This document shows positions 1 through 9,941 of a stretch of 64,000 bases of DNA, in pieces (positions within the stretch are counted from its first letter, which is position 1; each line of letters starts with the position of its first letter). The notes beneath the pieces were generated by a model. It saw only the letters and a list, made by a program, of their open reading frames with translations, made no database searches and was not told the origin of the DNA. This DNA is from JAHDHW01 sp965277415 (GTDB taxonomy: Bacteria > Bacteroidota > Bacteroidia > Chitinophagales > Saprospiraceae), in assembly GCA_965277415.1 (NCBI GenBank), contig CBDICS010000093.1, positions 83,780 to 147,779 on the forward strand, read 5' to 3'. The translations under genes were made by a program, and so were the position numbers.

Positions 1-3000
1 ATCTCCCGTAGCTATTTCGACCAAGGCGATTGCTTCAGCAGATCCATTTTCGAAAAAACCATTTGGTAATTCCGTTCGCGTAAATGCGAGCGCACCAAAA
101 CCAGCACCTTCATTAGGAATAATACCTGAAAGTTGAATCTGAGCATCAAATTGTCCATCAAATGCTTCATAAGCTAAAACCTCATAATTAGAAAGATCAA
201 TACCAGCGGTACCAGCAATTTCAATAAACTCTCCAACATCTCCGCCTGCATTATCATAATGAATTTCATTGATGAATAAGATAGGAGGAGCTGTGCCACA
301 ATTATCAGTAGCTGTAATCGTTGGAACGGCAGGGATGGCATCACATTCAACGGTAGTATTTGCAGGCATAGCACTAAAAGTAGGCATATCGGTATCTACT
401 GTAAAAGTGAAAGTCTGATCACAACTAGCGTTATCTCCATTAGTATCTGTGATCGTGTAAGTTCTGGTAACGGTACGAGTACATCCTACATCAGCAGTAG
501 CATCCATAAACGTTAGACTTAGTGGATCACAACCATCAGCAACGGTTGGCCAAGCTGGATTTGGTGTCGGAGTACCTGCTATATTAAACATAGTTGTACC
601 AGGAGGCACCATAGGATTACAACCCGGAGGTAATCCAAAATCATTAGCAGGACATGTAATACTTGGTGCAACACAGCAAACAGGGTTTACAAATATATCA
701 TCTGAATCTGAGTTGGAGCATCCATTTACGTCAGTGAATGTATAAATTACACTTACATTTCCTCCAGCAGGGGCAGAAGCGCCTGGATTAAAACTGAAAG
801 TCATACCATTATTATCGTCTACTACCCCTGTTCCGCTATAGACACCACCAGATGGCATGCCTCCTCCTAGACCAGTAACTACTGGGTCATCAATACATAC
901 CGTAAGATTAGGTGCAGTAAAATTAACGGTTGGTAAAGCAAATACTTCGATATTGTCATCTGCTGAATTAGAACAACCATTTTCATCTGTATAGGTATAA
1001 GAAAGGATATGTGTACCTACTCCGGCAATCGCGGGATCAAAGCTATAGGTCATTCCATTCCCACCATCTGTTACTCCTGGGCCACTATAGGAACCCATAT
1101 CCCCTGTAATCGTTCCTTGTGGTGGCGTACCACCACCTAAGGCTGTTTGTACACCAGCATCGATACAAAGATCAGCAGGTGCAGTAAAATTAACAGTTGG
1201 TAAAGCAAGAACATTTAAAAATCCTGTTGTAAAATCAGAACAACCATTAGCATCTGTAAATGTATAAGTAATGGTCTTTACCCCTACACCAGCAGTAGCA
1301 GGGTCAAAAGTAAAGTCCATTCCATTATTATTATCTGTAACGCCCATTCCACTGAACGTCCCGCCAGCAGGGCTTACCATAGGACTCACAGTAAGTGCAA
1401 CATCATCTTCACAAAAATTACCATCAACTTCCATAATGACAACAGGTAATGCAAAAACTTCTACATTATCCGAAGCTGAATCGGAGCATCCAGATACTGT
1501 TACTGTATAAGTAATCATATGCGTACCCGTGCCAGCAGTAGCGGGATCAAAATCATAAGTCATTCCATTATTGTCATCGCTTACCCCTGGTCCGTTGTAA
1601 ATACCACCAGTTGGTGATCCCCCTCCTAGATTATTTTGTACACCTGCATCAACGCATAAATCTGGTAGAGCAGTAAAAGTCACATTAGGAATAGCAAAGA
1701 TTTCTACATTGTCTGTAGCCATATTCGTACAACCATTAGCATCCGTAAAAGTATAGGTAATTGTATGTACACCTATACCAGCAATAGCGGGATCAAAATC
1801 ATAAGTCATTCCATTATTATCATCGCTTACCCCTGGCCCGCTGTAAGTACCACCAGTTGGTGATCCCCCTCCTACATTATTCTGTACACCAGCATTAATA
1901 CAAAGATCAGCTAGAGCCGTGAAGGTAACGGTTGGAAGCGCGAAAACCTCTACAAGATCCGAGTCACTGTTTGTACAACCATTAGCATCCGTAAAAGTAT
2001 AGGTAATTGTATGTGTACCCAGACCAGCAGTAGCGGGATCAAAATCATAAGTCATTCCATTATTGTCATCGCTTACACCTGGACCGTTGTAAGTACCACC
2101 AGTTGGTAATCCCCCTCCTACATTGTTTTGTACACCTGCATCAAGACATAAATCCGGTAGAGCAGTAAAAGTCGCATTAGGAACAGCAAAGACTTCTACA
2201 TTGTCTGTAGCCATATTCGTACAACCATTAGCATCTGTAATATAGGTAATTGTATGTACACCCACACCAGCAGTAGCGGGATCAAAATCATAAGTCATTC
2301 CATTATTGTCATCGCTTACCCCTGGACCGTTGTAAGTACCACCAGTTGGTGATCCCCCTCCTAGATTATTTTGTACACCTGCATCAACGCATAAATCTGG
2401 TAGAGCAGTAAAAGTCACATTAGGAATAGCAAAGATTTCTACATTGTCTGTAGCCATATTCGTACAACCATTAGCATCCGTAAAAGTATAGGTAATTGTA
2501 TGTACACCTATACCAGCAATAGCGGGATCAAAATCATAAGTCATTCCATTATTATCATCGCTTACCCCTGGCCCGCTGTAAGTACCACCAGTTGGTGATC
2601 CCCCTCCTACATTATTCTGTACACCAGCATTAATACAAAGATCAGCTAGAGCCGTGAAGGTAACGGTTGGAAGCGCGAAAACCTCTACAAGATCCGAGTC
2701 ACTGTTTGTACAACCATTAGCATCCGTAAAAGTATAGGTAATTGTATGTGTACCCAGACCAGCAGTAGCGGGATCAAAATCATAAGTCATTCCATTATTG
2801 TCATCGCTTACACCTGGGCCGCTGTAAGTACCACCAGTTGGTGATCCCCCTCCTACATTATTCTGTACACCAGCATTGATACAAAGATCAGCCAGTGCAG
2901 TGAAGGTAACGGTTGGAAGCGCATTAATGGTTATTGTAGTCATAGCCGAAGGTCGACAAGTTGCATCTGTTGGTGCAGGGGACAAAATGGCGTAAATCTC

Positions 3001-3996
3001 GTAAGAACCAGCTGCTCCCAGTGTAGCACCTGTTAGAGAGGCAGTGGTACCACCTCCCGTCAAAGATCCAAAAGGTACAGTACCTAAAGAGGCACCTCCT
3101 ACATACGGATCGGCAGGTGTAGCGGTGAAGGCAACGAATTCAATGCCGAAATCCTGTTCCATATTACTGGCACCATCCATATTCACTAGACCTGTAGCAG
3201 TTATATTAAAAGGGTCATTTACACATGCTGCTGTTTCACTAACACTTACTGCTCCTACAGTAGGACAAATGATGGGCGCAGCGACTTCAGAAACTCGGAA
3301 ATGATCATACCCAAGTTCCTCGCCACTACTATTAACACCAGTAACTAAACGTAAATCTAGCGTCGAGCCACTACCTGAGATAGAAAAGGTAAACTCAGTA
3401 AAGGTTTCATTTAAGCTTACACCACCATCTCCGACATCATCACCATCTGTATCTACTTGTAGAGCACCGCTCCCTCCCGGAGTTGCAGATCTGAATGTGA
3501 TTCCTTCATTGTATCCGCCACCGTCGATTTGATATTTTATAGTAATTTGGTCAGTATTTTCATAGTTAGTCGTTCTTGCAGCGAAGTTTCCTAAAAAGGT
3601 TAGATTATTTCTTCCTGAAATATCAATACCTGTAAATTCAATAGAATCGAGATTATGCAAAGATGCACAACCATCCATGTCTTCTCCACGCCAGTAGAAT
3701 GAGCCTTGGATATTAGAAAACCCTGCATTATAACCTTCTGTGGCTGAAGGACCAGGAACGTTAGTTCGAACAAAATAATCTCCTGCTCCGCAAGTTGGGA
3801 GTCCCGTACCATCTGTAGTATTTGTATGATTTGAGGCAGAGCGAACACCTGAACTAGGGGTAGTGCTTTCAAAGTCATCGGTCCAAAATACCTGAGCTTG
3901 TGTTAGATTAGAATAAAATAGAGTACAGATAAAGAAAAGCCAAATTAGGGGGCTATTGAACCTGAAACTCAATAAGTTTTTTTTCTTGGATTTCAT
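1..3996 (-). CDS. Giant secreted multidomain repeat protein, C-terminus outside window
   Basis: From the ATG at 3996 the minus-strand frame stays open for all 1332 codons to the window edge, so the end is missing. Residues 1 to about 34 look like a signal peptide (basic start, hydrophobic core, then TQAQ). Residues ~35-240 form an N-terminal domain of unknown type starting with WTDDFES. From about 350 to 1095 nine tandem units of ~82 residues carry NVGGG, PTGGTYSG, FDPATAG and YTFTDANGC. HYR-like segments with DNCGT follow, and from ~1238 there is a stretch with INEIHYDN and GEFIEIAG, typical of lamin-tail domains. Such proteins are surface or secreted matrix/adhesin proteins in Bacteroidota. 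T9SS export is inferred, because the sorting tail would lie outside the window. No more specific function can be given. Confidence 0.85.
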   Translation of the reverse strand, partial: MKSKKKNLLSFRFNSPLIWLFFICTLFYSNLTQAQVFWTDDFESTTPSSGVRSASNHTNTTDGTGLPTCGAGDYFVRTNVPGPSATEGYNAGFSNIQGSFYWRGEDMDGCASLHNLDSIEFTGIDISGRNNLTFLGNFAARTTNYENTDQITIKYQIDGGGYNEGITFRSATPGGSGALQVDTDGDDVGDGGVSLNETFTEFTFSISGSGSTLDLRLVTGVNSSGEELGYDHFRVSEVAAPIICPTVGAVSVSETAACVNDPFNITATGLVNMDGASNMEQDFGIEFVAFTATPADPYVGGASLGTVPFGSLTGGGTTASLTGATLGAAGSYEIYAILSPAPTDATCRPSAMTTITINALPTVTFTALADLCINAGVQNNVGGGSPTGGTYSGPGVSDDNNGMTYDFDPATAGLGTHTITYTFTDANGCTNSDSDLVEVFALPTVTFTALADLCINAGVQNNVGGGSPTGGTYSGPGVSDDNNGMTYDFDPAIAGIGVHTITYTFTDANGCTNMATDNVEIFAIPNVTFTALPDLCVDAGVQNNLGGGSPTGGTYNGPGVSDDNNGMTYDFDPATAGVGVHTITYITDANGCTNMATDNVEVFAVPNATFTALPDLCLDAGVQNNVGGGLPTGGTYNGPGVSDDNNGMTYDFDPATAGLGTHTITYTFTDANGCTNSDSDLVEVFALPTVTFTALADLCINAGVQNNVGGGSPTGGTYSGPGVSDDNNGMTYDFDPAIAGIGVHTITYTFTDANGCTNMATDNVEIFAIPNVTFTALPDLCVDAGVQNNLGGGSPTGGIYNGPGVSDDNNGMTYDFDPATAGTGTHMITYTVTVSGCSDSASDNVEVFALPVVIMEVDGNFCEDDVALTVSPMVSPAGGTFSGMGVTDNNNGMDFTFDPATAGVGVKTITYTFTDANGCSDFTTGFLNVLALPTVNFTAPADLCIDAGVQTALGGGTPPQGTITGDMGSYSGPGVTDGGNGMTYSFDPAIAGVGTHILSYTYTDENGCSNSADDNIEVFALPTVNFTAPNLTVCIDDPVVTGLGGGMPSGGVYSGTGVVDDNNGMTFSFNPGASAPAGGNVSVIYTFTDVNGCSNSDSDDIFVNPVCCVAPSITCPANDFGLPPGCNPMVPPGTTMFNIAGTPTPNPAWPTVADGCDPLSLTFMDATADVGCTRTVTRTYTITDTNGDNASCDQTFTFTVDTDMPTFSAMPANTTVECDAIPAVPTITATDNCGTAPPILFINEIHYDNAGGDVGEFIEIAGTAGIDLSNYEVLAYEAFDGQFDAQIQLSGIIPNEGAGFGALAFTRTELPNGFFENGSAEAIALVEIATGD
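690..2935 (-). repeat. Nine tandem ~246-bp coding repeats
   Basis: The anchor encoding NGC (plus-strand form CAACCATTAGCATC) recurs at about 716, 971, 1238, 1484, 1727, 1973, 2219, 2462 and 2708. The spacings of 255, 267, 246, 246, 243, 246, 246, 243 and 246 bp are all multiples of three, so every length change keeps the frame. One unit (near 2240) lacks a codon relative to its neighbours. The outer units are more diverged than the inner ones, as expected when arrays grow from the middle. Confidence 0.9.
1602..2817. repeat. Perfect 481-bp duplication at 735-bp offset inside the repeat array
   Basis: Positions 1602-2082 are identical base for base to 2337-2817. Mismatches appear at 1601 versus 2336 and at 2083 versus 2818. 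The offset equals three repeat units (246+246+243). This is a recent in-frame triplication or unequal-crossover product inside the surface protein gene. Confidence 0.9.
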
Positions 3997-4806
3997 ATTG
4001 TTAAATTTATTATTAATCATTAGTCTTTTGATTGAGTGCATATAATACAATTGTGATCAACTATAAGCATAGTGATCTTAATTTCTAATTCAATCAGTTT
4101 TGGGATGACGAGAGAAAAGTTTATTTACCAATTAAGGCAAATAGTATTTAAGATTTGGAAAGACAAAAAGATGTTTCCCGGGGTTTTACTTTTGAAGAAC
4201 AAGGCTTTGACCATTTATACCTGAGGCTTGTTCTAAAGATTAAATAAAAACTACGAATTAAGTAATTTTTAATGTATACGCAATTGTTTTTTAGAAGTTT
4301 AATTTTTAAATATATAAATCTGATTATTTCATTTACAATGAATATAAGCGATAATCCTCAAATTTGCGATTACAAATTTGGGTGGCATTAAATTTTCGGT
4401 TTAAGGAAATAAATTAAAACAGGGTGTCTGGTGATGTGGATTTCTTTAAAAGAAGCTACAAGTTAGTGAATCTTTTAAAATAATTACAAAATAAACAAGT
4501 TTTTGTCATATAAGATAATCTTGTTATTCGAAAATTAATATATTGATAATGAATAGTTTAGATAGAAAATAGGTTTTTTAAAAAATTACCATTTGGTCTA
4601 AACTTCTTTAGGAGGATATCCAGCTTATTTAAAACAAGTTCTACTAAGTGAAATTAATAAATGGTAAGCTTATAAAAGTTTTTTGGCAAGACGTACTTTT
4701 ACTCTATATTTAGGGCTTGTTTTAAATGAATTTGTTAGGTGTTGATTATAAACAAAACCGCAAGCAGGTGTTTTTAGCAATTCCTAACATACTCTAATTA
4801 ATAGTA
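3997..4806. other. Non-coding region between divergent genes
   Basis: About 810 bp of AT-rich DNA separate the divergent giant surface protein and the permease. I see no open frame of note. One small hairpin is visible, two CAAATTTG octamers at 4359-4366 and 4373-4380. The region must hold both promoters, but I cannot place them with confidence. Confidence 0.5.
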
Positions 4807-7026
4807 ATGTCTGAAGAAACAAACAATAAATCAATACAAAGTAATATAGAAACTGAATTAAGTCGAGATTTAGGCTTAAGTTCTGTTTTGGCTATAGGAA
4901 TTGGGACAATGATCGCTGCCGGAATTTTTACACTTTCTGGATTAGCGATTCGAAATGTAGGGTCCGCAGCAATTCTATCTTTCTTATTGGCAGGTATAGT
5001 GGCAACCTTTACCGCTTTAACCTATTGCGAGTTTGTATCCATATACCCTAAGACTGGAGAGGGATACCTCTATGCTCGAAAGACCTTTTCTCCGCCACTA
5101 GCTTATTTTGTAGGATGGGCTTTATTTTTGGGCTACGCTTCTTCCTGCGCATTTTATATAGCTAGTTTATCAAGTTATTTTAATGAATTTTTATGGCATA
5201 GCCCAGTAGAATCACTTTTTGGAATTTTAATGCTGATTGGATTGACATTCCTAAATATAAAAGGAACTAAAGAAAGTGGAAAATTTCAGATATGGGTAAC
5301 AGCAGCGAAAGTAATTTTATTGGTTTGGTTTATTTTTGGTGGTTTGCGATTTATTGAAGTCGAAGAAGTCATCAATCGTTTTAGCACAGATATTGTCAAA
5401 ATTGGGTCAACGGCGGCAATGGTTTTTATAACTTTCTTTGGATTTTCAGCAATAGCAGCTTCTGCAGGTGAAGTGAAGAACCCTGTCAAAATCATTCCGC
5501 GTGGTATTTTTATCTCAATGGGTGTTGTTACCTTATTATATACTTTAGTTGTACTTGTTGTGCTTTTTGCAGGATTGACAGAATATACAGAAGCATCAAT
5601 GGGAGAGGCAGCTAAAAAATTTTTAGGATATACGGGTGGATATGTGATCATAGCTGGAGCAATATTTTCTATGATTTCAGCATCTAATGCTTCAATAATG
5701 GCGGGTTCGCGTGTAATATTAGCGATGAGTCAATTAGGGCATATGCCAAAAGAAATTGGTGTAATCAATGCTCGTACTCGAACCCCTATTGTAGCCGTCA
5801 TTTTAGTAAGTGGAGCAATATTATTATTTGCTATCGCTTTGCCTTTAGAAGACCTTTCTTTTTTTGCTAATACAGTACTATTGCTGGCATTGATTCTGGT
5901 TAATGTTGCTTTAATTGTACACCGAAAAAAATTTCCAAATATTAAACGCCCTTTTAGAGTCCCTTTAGTGCCATTACTTCCTGCTTTAGGTATTCTTGCT
6001 AATTTGTACTTGATTGTGCAAATTTTTCCACATACGATCCCCTTTTTTCTAGCGCTAGGTAGTTTATTATTGGGTTTACTTGGATTCATCGCTTGGAAGG
6101 GAGTACGTGCAGAAGAGAAAGAACTGCCTGGTATTGCATCTCATATAGCACATAGTCAAGGAAAAGGGACAGAAGACAAAAATCGTTTTAGGATCTTAGT
6201 TCCAATTTCAAACCCTTATAATGTTAGTAATTTAATGGAGTTGGCTACTTCGATAGCGAAAGATCGAAAAGGTGAAATTTGGTTGCTTCGTGTAGTTACG
6301 GTTCCTGAACAAATGCCTCCAACAAGTTTTGATGAAGCTATTATCGAAAAGGAAGGGCCTTTATTAAGACAGGCCAGAAAAATAGCAGAAGATCAAGGTG
6401 TCTCAACTCATGCTTTGATTCGAGTAGGTCATAATGTTGCAAGGGCTGTATTAGAAACTTCTCACGATCGCTCTTGTGATTTGATGATTTTAGGTTGGAA
6501 GGGTTTTAGTTCTAATAAAGAAAAAATATTAGGAACAATAACAGATGATGTGGTGCGATTGGCAAGAACGGATATAATGCTTGCAAAAATTGTTGGAAGC
6601 GATCCAATAAAAAGAATTCTTCTACCTACTGCGGGCGGAGAGCATGCTCGTTGTGCAGAAAAATATGCGGCTTCGATTACCAAACAAAATCAAGGCGCTA
6701 TTACGGTTTGTCAAGTCGCCACTCCAGGAGCGGATACGAGTATTAGTGAGGAAAACCTTAAGCGTGCTATGGAGCGTTTGAGTGAAGAAGCATCGGTTAG
6801 TGTTGCTTCAAAATTGATTCATAGTAAAGGGGTAACCCAAGGAATTGTAGATGAAGCAGAAAATTATGATGCGGTAATGGTTGGTGCAGCGGGACACAGT
6901 ATTTATCCCCAAATTATGCTCGGTAATATCCCTGAAGAAATAGCTCGGAATACGAATCGTACTGTTCTGGTTGTCAAACACTATCACCCTGTAAAAGCAT
7001 TACTTGGTAGAGTAGTAGGAGAGTGA
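4807..7026 (+). CDS. APC-family amino acid permease fused to two universal stress protein domains
   Basis: Residues ~20-440 are a 12-helix APC transporter. The first helix has the family glycine pattern (GIGTMIAAGIF at ~31-41), and a charged SGKFQIW-type loop follows helix 5. Residues ~461-600 and ~601-725 are two cytoplasmic universal stress protein (USP) domains. The first carries the full ATP-binding motif G-2X-G-9X-GT near residue 563; the second has the same spacing near 693 but ends in GN. APC-USP fusions import amino acids or polyamines and probably sense nucleotide; the substrate cannot be read from sequence. It stands alone, divergent from the giant repeat gene, and no terminator is obvious after it. 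Confidence 0.88.
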   Translation: MSEETNNKSIQSNIETELSRDLGLSSVLAIGIGTMIAAGIFTLSGLAIRNVGSAAILSFLLAGIVATFTALTYCEFVSIYPKTGEGYLYARKTFSPPLAYFVGWALFLGYASSCAFYIASLSSYFNEFLWHSPVESLFGILMLIGLTFLNIKGTKESGKFQIWVTAAKVILLVWFIFGGLRFIEVEEVINRFSTDIVKIGSTAAMVFITFFGFSAIAASAGEVKNPVKIIPRGIFISMGVVTLLYTLVVLVVLFAGLTEYTEASMGEAAKKFLGYTGGYVIIAGAIFSMISASNASIMAGSRVILAMSQLGHMPKEIGVINARTRTPIVAVILVSGAILLFAIALPLEDLSFFANTVLLLALILVNVALIVHRKKFPNIKRPFRVPLVPLLPALGILANLYLIVQIFPHTIPFFLALGSLLLGLLGFIAWKGVRAEEKELPGIASHIAHSQGKGTEDKNRFRILVPISNPYNVSNLMELATSIAKDRKGEIWLLRVVTVPEQMPPTSFDEAIIEKEGPLLRQARKIAEDQGVSTHALIRVGHNVARAVLETSHDRSCDLMILGWKGFSSNKEKILGTITDDVVRLARTDIMLAKIVGSDPIKRILLPTAGGEHARCAEKYAASITKQNQGAITVCQVATPGADTSISEENLKRAMERLSEEASVSVASKLIHSKGVTQGIVDEAENYDAVMVGAAGHSIYPQIMLGNIPEEIARNTNRTVLVVKHYHPVKALLGRVVGE

Positions 7027-7103
7027 TAGAAATATTAAAGCCTGAGAATAAAATGCTCTTGTGAACCCTGTGCTTCCCTGCGCACTCTGTGTCCAAGAAA
7101 AAC

Positions 7104-8990
7104 TCAAAATTTCATCAATTTATCCACAAACCTCCCCTCCTTACCATAAACTAATAAAGTATACATACCTGAAGGCAAATCATGTCCCAAAGAAAAAGTC
7201 AGGTCTCCAGTAATAGACATTGTTTGATCTAAAATTACATCACCCCAAACAGAAATCAATTGAACACTAAATTCTCCATCAGTAAATGCTTGACCTGTTT
7301 TTATAGTAAATTCATCTCTAATAGGATTAGGTATAATTTTAATATCCAAAATATCCTGACTTGCTATGTTTTCAAATCCAGTAAGTATCCCTTCCTCTAA
7401 GGTATGTATCTGGTCGACTTCAAAAGGCCCAAAGTGATCAATATGTCCATTTGTCCAATCAATGCGAATACTGTCTACCTGGTCAATAGTTCCGAGTCCA
7501 AAATGCATAATACTAGAATGCTGAGAAAGATGACTAGCACCGCCGCCATACAATTCTTTTAAGAATATTTCACCTCCTGCATATAACCAAACCTTAGAAC
7601 CAAAAGCATCTCTATTGCTTTCTTTTCCAATCAATCTAAATTGAATATAATGGTGGTCATTGTCAATTTCATTAATATAAAATTTAGAATAACCATCTAG
7701 TTCATCTAATACGACGACCATAATATCTAAGTCACCATCCTTATCAAAATCTGAATAAGCCATTCCACGTCCATATGAGATATCTTCAACTCCGGCAGCA
7801 GCAGAAATATCAGTAAAAGTTTTATTCCCATTATTGAGGAATAATTTATCAGGATCACTTTGAGTAGTAGCATATTGAGGTAAAGAAGGAATCCTGCCAT
7901 TTGCAACATATAGATCCTCCCATGAATCATTATTTACATCCAAAAATGCAGTACCCCAGCTTGTACTAAGTCCGCCTGTATTACTTTCATTCTCGACATT
8001 AGCAAAGGTCGTTACATCCTCAAAAGAGCTATTATTATTTTCAAACAGCACATTTCTTCCAAGGTTAGTGGTATAATAATCTATATCCAAATCATGATCG
8101 TAGTCTCCAGCTGCTATCCCCATTCCGAATAGCATAGCATCAGCTCCACTTGCTTCGCTTATGTCTTGAAAGTTGTCGTCGGGGTAGTTATTTCGAAACA
8201 ATTGATTTGGAGTCAAAAAGATACCAAAATCATTAGCTAAATAAAGATCAAGGTCACCATCTAGGTCAAAATCTGAAGGAATAGCCGCGAGTGTGCATGC
8301 AGCACTATTGACACCTAAATCAGCAGAAACTTCAGAAAAAGTAATTGAACCTGAGTCAGGCGAAGGCCCATTATTTCGATAAAGAAAATTGGGGTAACAA
8401 TCATGAGCAAAACCATTGACTGCTCCAGTAGCATCGTAAGTATATCCGACTGTTTCGATGTGGTTGATTACATAAATATCAAGATATCCATCTTTATTAT
8501 AATCCAGAAAATTTGCGCCCATTCCAAATGCTTCATGTTCAATACCTATAGACGCACCCATTTCAGAAAAAGTACCATCACCATTATTTAAAAAAAATAA
8601 ATTTCGAGCAATTGGAGTATCCGGAACATCAACTTGCTTCCAGGTTGTTACAAAAATGTCCCGATCACCATCATTATCAACATCGCCAGTAGTGACACCT
8701 GTCGTATTAAAGTCATTCGTGATATCTAAACCAATATCAATTATGATCTTCGAAAAAGTACCATCACCATTATTTTCATAAATATAATCAGCATCCAATC
8801 CTCCAGTGATATAGAAATCTTCATCGCCATCATTATCATAATCAAAAAAAGCAAGTCCGCCGCCCATTAAGGCTTGGTCATTATAGCTGTGATCGATTCC
8901 GATGTTTGAACTTTGTTCTGAGAAGAATTGAGCGCAAAGGTTTGCAGATATCAACAAAAGACTAAGTATAGAAGTATATATTTTTATCAT
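7104..8990 (-). CDS. FG-GAP/VCBS repeat protein with ASPIC/UnbV domain and T9SS sorting tail
   Basis: A 628-residue protein with a signal peptide (~1-20, ending LCAQ). Residues ~25-440 hold repeated calcium-binding-type loops such as DFDLDGDLDLY and DVDNDGDRDIF, the hallmark of FG-GAP/VCBS beta-propellers. Residues ~445-535 match the ASPIC/UnbV (CRTAC1-like) domain (RDAFGSKV, HFGLG, RIDWTNG). Residues ~550-628 are a T9SS type A tail (IIPNP near the start, SGMYTLLV near the end). It should be exported by Sec, crossed through T9SS and left on the cell surface. Its ligand is unknown. It converges with the permease gene. Confidence 0.88.
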   Translation of the reverse strand: MIKIYTSILSLLLISANLCAQFFSEQSSNIGIDHSYNDQALMGGGLAFFDYDNDGDEDFYITGGLDADYIYENNGDGTFSKIIIDIGLDITNDFNTTGVTTGDVDNDGDRDIFVTTWKQVDVPDTPIARNLFFLNNGDGTFSEMGASIGIEHEAFGMGANFLDYNKDGYLDIYVINHIETVGYTYDATGAVNGFAHDCYPNFLYRNNGPSPDSGSITFSEVSADLGVNSAACTLAAIPSDFDLDGDLDLYLANDFGIFLTPNQLFRNNYPDDNFQDISEASGADAMLFGMGIAAGDYDHDLDIDYYTTNLGRNVLFENNNSSFEDVTTFANVENESNTGGLSTSWGTAFLDVNNDSWEDLYVANGRIPSLPQYATTQSDPDKLFLNNGNKTFTDISAAAGVEDISYGRGMAYSDFDKDGDLDIMVVVLDELDGYSKFYINEIDNDHHYIQFRLIGKESNRDAFGSKVWLYAGGEIFLKELYGGGASHLSQHSSIMHFGLGTIDQVDSIRIDWTNGHIDHFGPFEVDQIHTLEEGILTGFENIASQDILDIKIIPNPIRDEFTIKTGQAFTDGEFSVQLISVWGDVILDQTMSITGDLTFSLGHDLPSGMYTLLVYGKEGRFVDKLMKF

Positions 8991-9263
8991 AATGTTTACC
9001 GTAGAATTATTTATCTAAGGTACTCATTACTGAGATAAGAAAAAAAATCTGTTGACTACTTGTCGTAATATAAAGTTCGTTTCATTCTTTTAGTAATACA
9101 TTTCATCAAAAAAATGGCTATAGAATCCTATCCCGATGTTTATTGATTCATCTAGCACTAAAATAATATCGTCTATTCTTTGCACTTATTAGTTTTCTAT
9201 CCTTTGATAAAAAATTGGAACCCAGCTATTAATTTTTAACTGGGTCCAAGATTAACTTAAATT

Positions 9264-9842
9264 TTAGAAATCATCATCATCGGATGATTCAAAAAGATAT
9301 CTTTCTTCCCTATTTAATATGGCAAGTTTTGTAAGCTCAGATAAATAATTCTGTTCTTTTTGCGATAAAACAGAAGCGAGTTTTGGAGAACCGATACCAA
9401 AAAATTCATTTAGAATTTCATCGATTAAATCAATTAACTCATTGATCCAGGAAGGAAGATTAGGGAAAATATGTTTTATCAGCCATTTGATAATTTTTTT
9501 GATCATTTGAATGATTCCGACCAGTCCAATTTTTGCTATGCTAGAACCTAAATTAGCTGTTAAGGCTTTTACTTCTTGAGTTAACTCTACTCCTGAAGTA
9601 ACAGTAAGTAGCTCTTCAGCACTGCGTACAGTTTCTTTAGAAATCTTTTTTTCCTGCTCTTTGATTAAATGAGCAATACTTTGAAATTGGTTTTTGAATG
9701 ACTTTGAATAAGCCTTAATTACCATTTTTCCATCTTCATCGTCCATTGCATTTAAAGCACCGTTAAGAATGTCATTTGGGATTTGAATTAGATTATCAGC
9801 GAATTGGCTGATTAGAGTTTTTGAAGTTTTTGAATTACTCAT
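9264..9842 (-). CDS. Hypothetical acidic-tailed helical protein
   Basis: I do not recognise this 192-residue protein. I chose ATG 9842 because an upstream extension to 9941 would need a TTG start. It has no signal peptide. The middle (~85-150) is amphipathic with a short hydrophobic segment (LVGIIQMIKKIIKWLI), followed by SWINELIDLIDEI, and it ends in a run of aspartates (SSDDDDF). It is monocistronic between the FG-GAP gene and a divergent hypothetical gene. The short amphipathic helix could bind membranes; that is only inference. Confidence 0.65.
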   Translation of the reverse strand: MSNSKTSKTLISQFADNLIQIPNDILNGALNAMDDEDGKMVIKAYSKSFKNQFQSIAHLIKEQEKKISKETVRSAEELLTVTSGVELTQEVKALTANLGSSIAKIGLVGIIQMIKKIIKWLIKHIFPNLPSWINELIDLIDEILNEFFGIGSPKLASVLSQKEQNYLSELTKLAILNREERYLFESSDDDDF

Positions 9843-9941
9843 TCTGTTTAGTTTAATATTGTTCCTACTCACTTTTGGCTTTTCGGAATCCTCCTTGCTT
9901 ATGCTAAAGATCCCTTGATTAATAGATTTTTGAAAAGACAA

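Noticed and set aside
2219..2260. Apparent indel in one repeat that might break the giant gene
   Set aside because: The difference from neighbouring units is exactly three bases, so the frame is kept.
690..2935. Regular spaced repeats that could suggest a CRISPR array
   Set aside because: The units are about 246 bp, keep one open reading frame and encode a conserved ~82-residue domain, so they are protein repeats, not 25-40 bp repeats with unique spacers.
7040..7100. CTGTGCTTCCCTGCGCACTCTGTGT stretch as a possible repeat element
   Set aside because: Only one copy is visible in this window and no arms pair well, so I cannot support a repeat call.
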